This document shows, in pieces, positions 60,159 through 64,000 of a stretch of 64,000 nucleotides of DNA. The notes below the pieces were generated by a model. That model was not told the DNA's origin and did no database searches. It was given only the letters and a program-made list of their open reading frames with translations. The position numbers and the translations under genes are program-made. Numbering within the stretch: position 1 is the first letter of the stretch; every line of letters starts with the position of its first letter. Origin of the DNA: Parasphingorhabdus cellanae (GTDB taxonomy: Bacteria; Pseudomonadota; Alphaproteobacteria; Sphingomonadales; Sphingomonadaceae); the NCBI RefSeq assembly GCF_017498565.1, contig NZ_CP071794.1, positions 2,718,001-2,782,000 of the forward strand. The letters are read 5' to 3'.

Positions 60159-61565
60159 ATGCAAACGCGTGAATATGAGCAGACGAATATGGGGTTCATC
60201 GCGCTGATTGTGTCCATTGCGACCATAGGCGGTTTTCTATTTGGCTATGACAGCGGGGTCATTAACGGCACTGTTGATGGGCTCAGGGCGGCCTTTAACT
60301 CCGATAGTGTCGGTACGGGTTTCAACGTTGCGTCGATGTTACTGGGTTGCGCGGTTGGCGCTTTTGCAGCGGGTAAGTTGTCCGATATGTTCGGACGGCG
60401 GAATCTGTTGCTGGTTGCGGCGATATTCTTCCTCATCAGTGCTTTCGGGTCCGGTATTGCCGGATCATCGATCGAATTTGTCATCTACCGGATCCTCGGT
60501 GGACTAGCTGTTGGTGCGGCGAGCGTCACTGCCCCCGCCTATGTCAGCGAAGTCACACCGGCTGTGATGCGCGGCAGGCTGTCGAGCATTCAGCAGATCA
60601 TGATCATTGTCGGTTTGACTGCTGCGTTTCTCTCCAACTATTTGCTTGCGGCTGCTGCCGGTGCATCGACCAACGTCTTTTGGATGGGCTATGAAGCATG
60701 GCGCTGGATGTTCTGGATTGAAATGATTCCGGCAACGATTTTCCTGCTGGCACTATTGGTCATTCCCGAAAGTCCTCGTTTCCTGGTCGTTAAAGGCCGA
60801 GATGCGCAAGCGGAAGGCGTGCTCACGCGGTTGTTCGGCGGTCACGCGGCCGCGTCAAAAGTCAAAGAGATCAGAGCCTCTCTGGCCGATGACCATGCGC
60901 CAAAATTCTCCGACTTGATGGACAAGACAACCGGTAAAGTTCGGACGATTGTCTGGGTCGGTATCGGCCTTGCGACATTCCAGCAACTGGTCGGTATCAA
61001 TATCGTCTTCTATTATGGCGCGGTGCTTTGGCAGGCGGTTGGTTTCAGTGAGAATGATGCGCTGTTGATCAATATCTTGAGCGGATCATTGTCGATCATC
61101 GCTTGTCTCGCAGCCATTGCCTTGATCGACCGGATTGGCCGCAAGCCTTTGCTGATCATCGGATCAGCCGGGATGGCAGTGACGCTAGGCATCATGGCGG
61201 TCGCCTTTTCCAGCGGCTCTATTGTCGATGGTCAGTTGGTATTGTCCGACAATGCCGGTACGATCGCGCTGATCAGTGCCAATGCCTATGCGGCTTTGTT
61301 CAACTTCAGCTGGGGCCCGGTCATGTGGGTCATGCTGGGTGAGATGTTCCCGAACCAGATTCGCGGATCCGGTCTTGCGGTCAGCGGTCTGGCACAATGG
61401 TTGTCCAATTTTGGCATTACCATGGCGTTTCCCATCATGCTGGTCAGCATCGGTTTGGCGGGTGCTTATGGTTTCTATGCCCTCTGTGCGGCGATTTCGG
61501 TCTTGTTTGTTTACAAGATGGTCAAGGAGACGCGCGGTAAGGAACTGGAGGAAATGGAAGGCTGA
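60159..61565 (+). CDS. MFS sugar symporter (XylE-like)
   Basis: This 468-residue protein has twelve predicted helices and the sugar-porter signatures: GYDSGVINGTVDGL (near 29-42), KLSDMFGRRNLL (near 74), PESPRFLV (near 206) and PESPRFL-like loop plus GPVMWVMLGEMFPNQIRGSG (near 386-405) at helix 10-11. It resembles XylE/GalP-type proton symporters and probably imports xylose or another pentose or hexose. It is co-oriented with the LacI gene and preceded by operator site B. A stem-loop follows the stop. Confidence 0.9.
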   Translation: MQTREYEQTNMGFIALIVSIATIGGFLFGYDSGVINGTVDGLRAAFNSDSVGTGFNVASMLLGCAVGAFAAGKLSDMFGRRNLLLVAAIFFLISAFGSGIAGSSIEFVIYRILGGLAVGAASVTAPAYVSEVTPAVMRGRLSSIQQIMIIVGLTAAFLSNYLLAAAAGASTNVFWMGYEAWRWMFWIEMIPATIFLLALLVIPESPRFLVVKGRDAQAEGVLTRLFGGHAAASKVKEIRASLADDHAPKFSDLMDKTTGKVRTIVWVGIGLATFQQLVGINIVFYYGAVLWQAVGFSENDALLINILSGSLSIIACLAAIALIDRIGRKPLLIIGSAGMAVTLGIMAVAFSSGSIVDGQLVLSDNAGTIALISANAYAALFNFSWGPVMWVMLGEMFPNQIRGSGLAVSGLAQWLSNFGITMAFPIMLVSIGLAGAYGFYALCAAISVLFVYKMVKETRGKELEEMEG

Positions 61566-61583
61566 TCCATTCGGAATTGCGGA

Positions 61584-61611
61584 AGCTGCGGCCTATGAGC
61601 CGGCCGCAGCT
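61584..61611 (+). terminator. Stem-loop after the sugar symporter gene
   Basis: AGCTGCGGCC (61584-61593) and GGCCGCAGCT (61602-61611) form perfect 10-base arms around 8 bases, beginning 18 bases after the symporter stop. No T run follows, so it may be a weak terminator or an RNA-stabilising element. Confidence 0.5.
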
Positions 61612-61654
61612 CCTGTATACGAATTCAGTCATCAAACTGCAGTTTTTGCAAACG

Positions 61655-61691
61655 AGACAACGTTGACAGGTTGCCGATGCCGATTAAAAGA
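61655..61691 (+). promoter_or_regulatory. zwf promoter region with LacI-type operator (site C)
   Basis: The operator-like AGACAACGTTGACA (61655-61668) overlaps a TTGACA -35 hexamer (61663-61668). A weak AT-rich -10 candidate (ATTAAA region, around 61683-61690) lies 15-17 bases further on. Overlap of operator and -35 box suggests repression of zwf by a LacI-type protein. The start codon of zwf is about 110 bases downstream. Confidence 0.55.
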
Positions 61692-61777
61692 AATGGCTCT
61701 TCAATCTTGCTTCATGGGCATTTTCATGAGCGCAGCATCTCTAAAAGAAATGCATCGCCAACAGGGAAAATAGAAAT

Positions 61778-63229
61778 TTGTTGAATTCCCATCCATCCAA
61801 CACATTGCTTCTTTTCGGGGCCACCGGTGACTTGGCGCGGCGTATGCTGTTGCCGTCGCTCTATGCGTTGCACGCCGACGGTCTTATCGCCAAGGACTTA
61901 CGGATATTTGGCACCGCACGCAGCGGCCTGAACGATGCAGAATATCGTGAGATGATCGGCGAGGCGCTGCACGAGTTTCTCCCCGAAGAACGCAAAAATG
62001 CCGCTAATATCGCTCAGTTTCTAGAGCGGCTGTTCTATCAGCCACTTGATGCGTCCAAGACCGAAGGCTTTGCGGATCTGGCCGAAAAGCTTGGCGACAT
62101 TTCATCGGGAATGTCGATCTTTCTGTCTACCGCGCCGTTCTTGTTTGAGCCGACGATCAAGGGGCTGCAATCGGCCGGATTGGCCGGCGACAATGTCCGC
62201 ATCGGGCTGGAAAAACCGCTGGGCAATGATTTTGCATCATCGACTGAGATTAACGATGCGGTGGCCGCTGCATTTCCCGAAGATCGAATTTTCCGGATCG
62301 ACCATTATCTCGGCAAGGAAACCGTGCAGAATATATTGGCGCTGCGTTTCGCCAATATGATGTTTGAACCGCTGTGGAATGCCGGCGGTATTGATCATGT
62401 CCAGATTACCGTGTCGGAAGTCGTCGGTCTGGAAGGGCGCCACGGCTTTTACGATGATACCGGTGCTTTGCGCGATATGGTGCAGAACCACATGCTGCAA
62501 CTTTTGGCGATTACCGCGATGGAGCCGCCAGCCAATTATGACGCGACTGCCATTCGCGATGAAAAAGTCAAAGTGCTGCGCTCGCTACGTGCGCTCGATC
62601 CGGCGGAAGTCGTCACCGGTCAATATGAAGCCGGTGCGGTAAATGGCGCAGCTGTCGAGGGATATCTGACCGATTTGGGCGACCAATCGAACACGGAAAC
62701 CTTTGTCGCGCTGAAAGCTCATGTCGACAATTGGCGCTGGCAGGGCGTGCCCTTTTACTTGCGTACCGGGAAACGTCTGGCCGAACGGCGGAGCGAAGTC
62801 GTTATCCAGTTTAAGGATGTACCGCACAGCATTTTTGGTGACCGCTCGGGCAAACCGATTGCCAACCGACTCGTCATTCGGTTGCAGCCGGAAGAATATG
62901 TCCGCCTGCAAGTCATGGCGAAAGAGCCAGGTCTCGACCGCGATGGCATTGTCCTACGCGAAGTGCCGCTCGATCTGTCTCTGACGCAGGCCTTTGCTAG
63001 CGCCCGTCGCCGCATTGCTTATGAACGATTGCTGCTCGACCTGATTGAGGGCGATCAGACCCTATTCGTCCGCCGCGACGAGGTCGAAGCGCAATGGTCC
63101 TGGGTCGATGCCATCCGGAAGATCTGGACCGATCATGCGGTCGCACCGAAAAGCTATGGCGCCGGCAGCTGGGGGCCATCGGCCGCGATCGCCCTAACCG
63201 AACGGGATGGAGTGAGCTGGCATGAGTGA
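61778..63229 (+). CDS. zwf: Glucose-6-phosphate 1-dehydrogenase
   Basis: This 483-residue enzyme oxidises glucose 6-phosphate to 6-phosphogluconolactone. It shows the NADP-binding LLFGATGDLARRMLLPSLYAL (near 10-30), the substrate/catalytic RIDHYLGKETVQN (near 173-185) and the EKPLG motif (GLEKPLGND near 144). Two TTG starts (61778 and 61781) are the only options, following an AGGGAAAATAG leader. The gene overlaps pgl by eight bases and starts the zwf-pgl-edd Entner-Doudoroff operon, with a LacI-type operator upstream. Confidence 0.95.
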   Translation: MLNSHPSNTLLLFGATGDLARRMLLPSLYALHADGLIAKDLRIFGTARSGLNDAEYREMIGEALHEFLPEERKNAANIAQFLERLFYQPLDASKTEGFADLAEKLGDISSGMSIFLSTAPFLFEPTIKGLQSAGLAGDNVRIGLEKPLGNDFASSTEINDAVAAAFPEDRIFRIDHYLGKETVQNILALRFANMMFEPLWNAGGIDHVQITVSEVVGLEGRHGFYDDTGALRDMVQNHMLQLLAITAMEPPANYDATAIRDEKVKVLRSLRALDPAEVVTGQYEAGAVNGAAVEGYLTDLGDQSNTETFVALKAHVDNWRWQGVPFYLRTGKRLAERRSEVVIQFKDVPHSIFGDRSGKPIANRLVIRLQPEEYVRLQVMAKEPGLDRDGIVLREVPLDLSLTQAFASARRRIAYERLLLDLIEGDQTLFVRRDEVEAQWSWVDAIRKIWTDHAVAPKSYGAGSWGPSAAIALTERDGVSWHE

Positions 63230-63863
63230 CGCCGCTACATCTGCAAATATCACTTGGGCGGATCATGCCGATGCTGCAGCGGTCGCTGCGCATCTCGCAA
63301 CAGCGATTGAGCAACACGGCGCACGCCTATTGGCTGTTCCCGGTGGCAGCACACCCGTGGCGATATTCGATAAATTGTCGACCATAGATCTGCCGTGGAA
63401 TGACCTTTCCTTGATGCTCACCGACGACCGGATTGTCGCGGAAGATCATGAAGCCAGCAATTTTGGCAAGCTCACGAGAGCCTTTGCGGACAGTGACGCC
63501 AAACTGATCGATTTGACGGAGGGCATGACCCCGCCGCGTGCCGATCTTGTCTGGGTCGGCATGGGGGCGGACGGGCATATTGCTTCGCTGTTCCCGACCA
63601 TGAAAGCACCTGTGCAGGGTGATGAAACCAGTCCTCTGGTTGTTCGAACCGTACCTGACCCGCTTCCGTCAGAGGCGCCTTTTGAGCGGTTGAGCCTTAA
63701 CATGGCCGCGCTCATCGACACCAATGCCATAATTATTGTCGTGCGCGGAGCCGACAAGAAAACTATATTGGAACAAGCAATCAAGGAAGAGCATGATTTG
63801 CCGATTGCAAAGCTGATCAAGGCGGCTTCCTGCCCGATAACAATTTTTTGGAGCGAGTCATAA
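63222..63863 (+). CDS. pgl: 6-phosphogluconolactonase
   Basis: This 213-residue protein hydrolyses 6-phosphogluconolactone to 6-phosphogluconate. It has the DevB/Pgl pattern: LLAVPGGSTPVAIFDKLS (near 36-53), LSLMLTDDRIVAEDHEASNFG (near 62-82) and WVGMGADGHIASLFP (near 108-122). The ATG at 63222 overlaps the zwf stop by eight bases, typical of translational coupling. Its TAA overlaps the beginning of the downstream dehydratase frame. Cytoplasmic. Confidence 0.93.
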   Translation: MSDAATSANITWADHADAAAVAAHLATAIEQHGARLLAVPGGSTPVAIFDKLSTIDLPWNDLSLMLTDDRIVAEDHEASNFGKLTRAFADSDAKLIDLTEGMTPPRADLVWVGMGADGHIASLFPTMKAPVQGDETSPLVVRTVPDPLPSEAPFERLSLNMAALIDTNAIIIVVRGADKKTILEQAIKEEHDLPIAKLIKAASCPITIFWSES

Positions 63864-64000
63864 GCCTGCACCCCACTCTGGACGCGGTAACCAGCCGCAT
63901 TATCGAGCGCAGCAAAGCGTCGCGCGCAGCCTATCTCGATCTGATCGATCGTGAAGGTGACAAGGGCGTACATCGGCCCAACCTGTCCTGCGGCAATCTC
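63848..64000 (+). CDS. edd: 6-phosphogluconate dehydratase, N-terminal part
   Basis: The frame continues to the window end and gives SLHPTLDAVTSRIIERSKASRAAYLDLIDREGDKGVHRPNLSCGNL, the characteristic start of 6-phosphogluconate dehydratase with the LSCGNL cysteine of its Fe-S site. The enzyme converts 6-phosphogluconate to KDPG for the Entner-Doudoroff pathway. The start codon is unclear: no ATG or GTG lies in frame close by; TTG at 63848 (overlapping the pgl end) is the only usual candidate. The rest lies outside the window. Confidence 0.85.
   Translation, partial: MERVISLHPTLDAVTSRIIERSKASRAAYLDLIDREGDKGVHRPNLSCGNL

Noticed and set aside
1..64000. CRISPR arrays, tRNA or rRNA genes
   Set aside because: No regularly spaced short repeats or cloverleaf-like segments were seen by eye; a tool-based tRNA scan was not possible.

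Overview
The window looks like a piece of a marine- or soil-type sphingomonad chromosome (Alphaproteobacteria, Sphingomonadales; Sphingorhabdus/Sphingopyxis-like). The clues are TonB-dependent receptors beside catabolic operons, an Entner-Doudoroff cluster (zwf-pgl-edd), frequent GTG/TTG starts, and extragenic palindromes of the CCTGCGCAGG and CTGAACTTGATTCAG kinds. Genes are packed in tightly overlapping operons. I see no tRNA, rRNA, transposase, prophage or CRISPR array, and no gene-free stretch longer than 300 bases.

Layout. (1) 1-6868, plus strand: a translationally coupled operon of two MmgE/PrpD proteins, a phenylacetate-CoA-ligase-like adenylating enzyme, an amidase, a small HapK-like protein, an SDR, a polysaccharide-deacetylase-fold protein and an enoyl-CoA hydratase, followed by a VOC protein. 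(2) 7998-22382: a set of minus-strand operons, a TonB receptor and small exported proteins, bound together by five copies of the palindrome TTGTC(C/T)GGACAA in their promoter regions. Several products carry Tat, Sec or lipoprotein signals, which suggests a periplasmic processing pathway. Three hydrolase-fold members lack their classical nucleophile, and the TonB receptor is frameshifted. (3) 22412-51587: a large acyl-CoA and ring-oxidation region with a Rieske oxygenase, three acyl-CoA dehydrogenases, a CoA ligase, a thiolase/DUF35 pair, a limonene-epoxide-hydrolase-like protein, SDRs, medium-chain reductases, a GST, a ThuA-like protein, a LuxR-type regulator, and E1alpha/E1beta with a stand-alone lipoyl protein. 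It ends with a second TonB receptor, a CNT nucleoside transporter and a CDP-alcohol phosphotransferase. (4) 51838-55844: a TVP38-flavoprotein disulfide reductase fusion, a GH5 remnant and an HD-GYP protein. (5) 55980-64000: xylose and central sugar metabolism (xylA, xylB, a LacI regulator, a sugar MFS symporter, zwf, pgl, edd), with three related LacI-type operators.

How the genes work together. Regions 1-3 read as a catabolic island for one or more complex organic substrates: uptake by TonB receptors and MFS, exported oxidase and hydrolases, CoA activation, then beta-oxidation-like chain shortening and a 2-oxo-acid dehydrogenase. The substrate cannot be named from sequence alone. Region 5 feeds xylose and glucose into the pentose phosphate and Entner-Doudoroff routes.

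Four genes look broken: a TonB receptor (one-base deletion in a G run), an MBL-fold lactonase-like gene (in-frame TAG), xylA (in-frame TGA at a conserved Trp) and a truncated GH5 glycosidase. These could be real decay or sequence errors.
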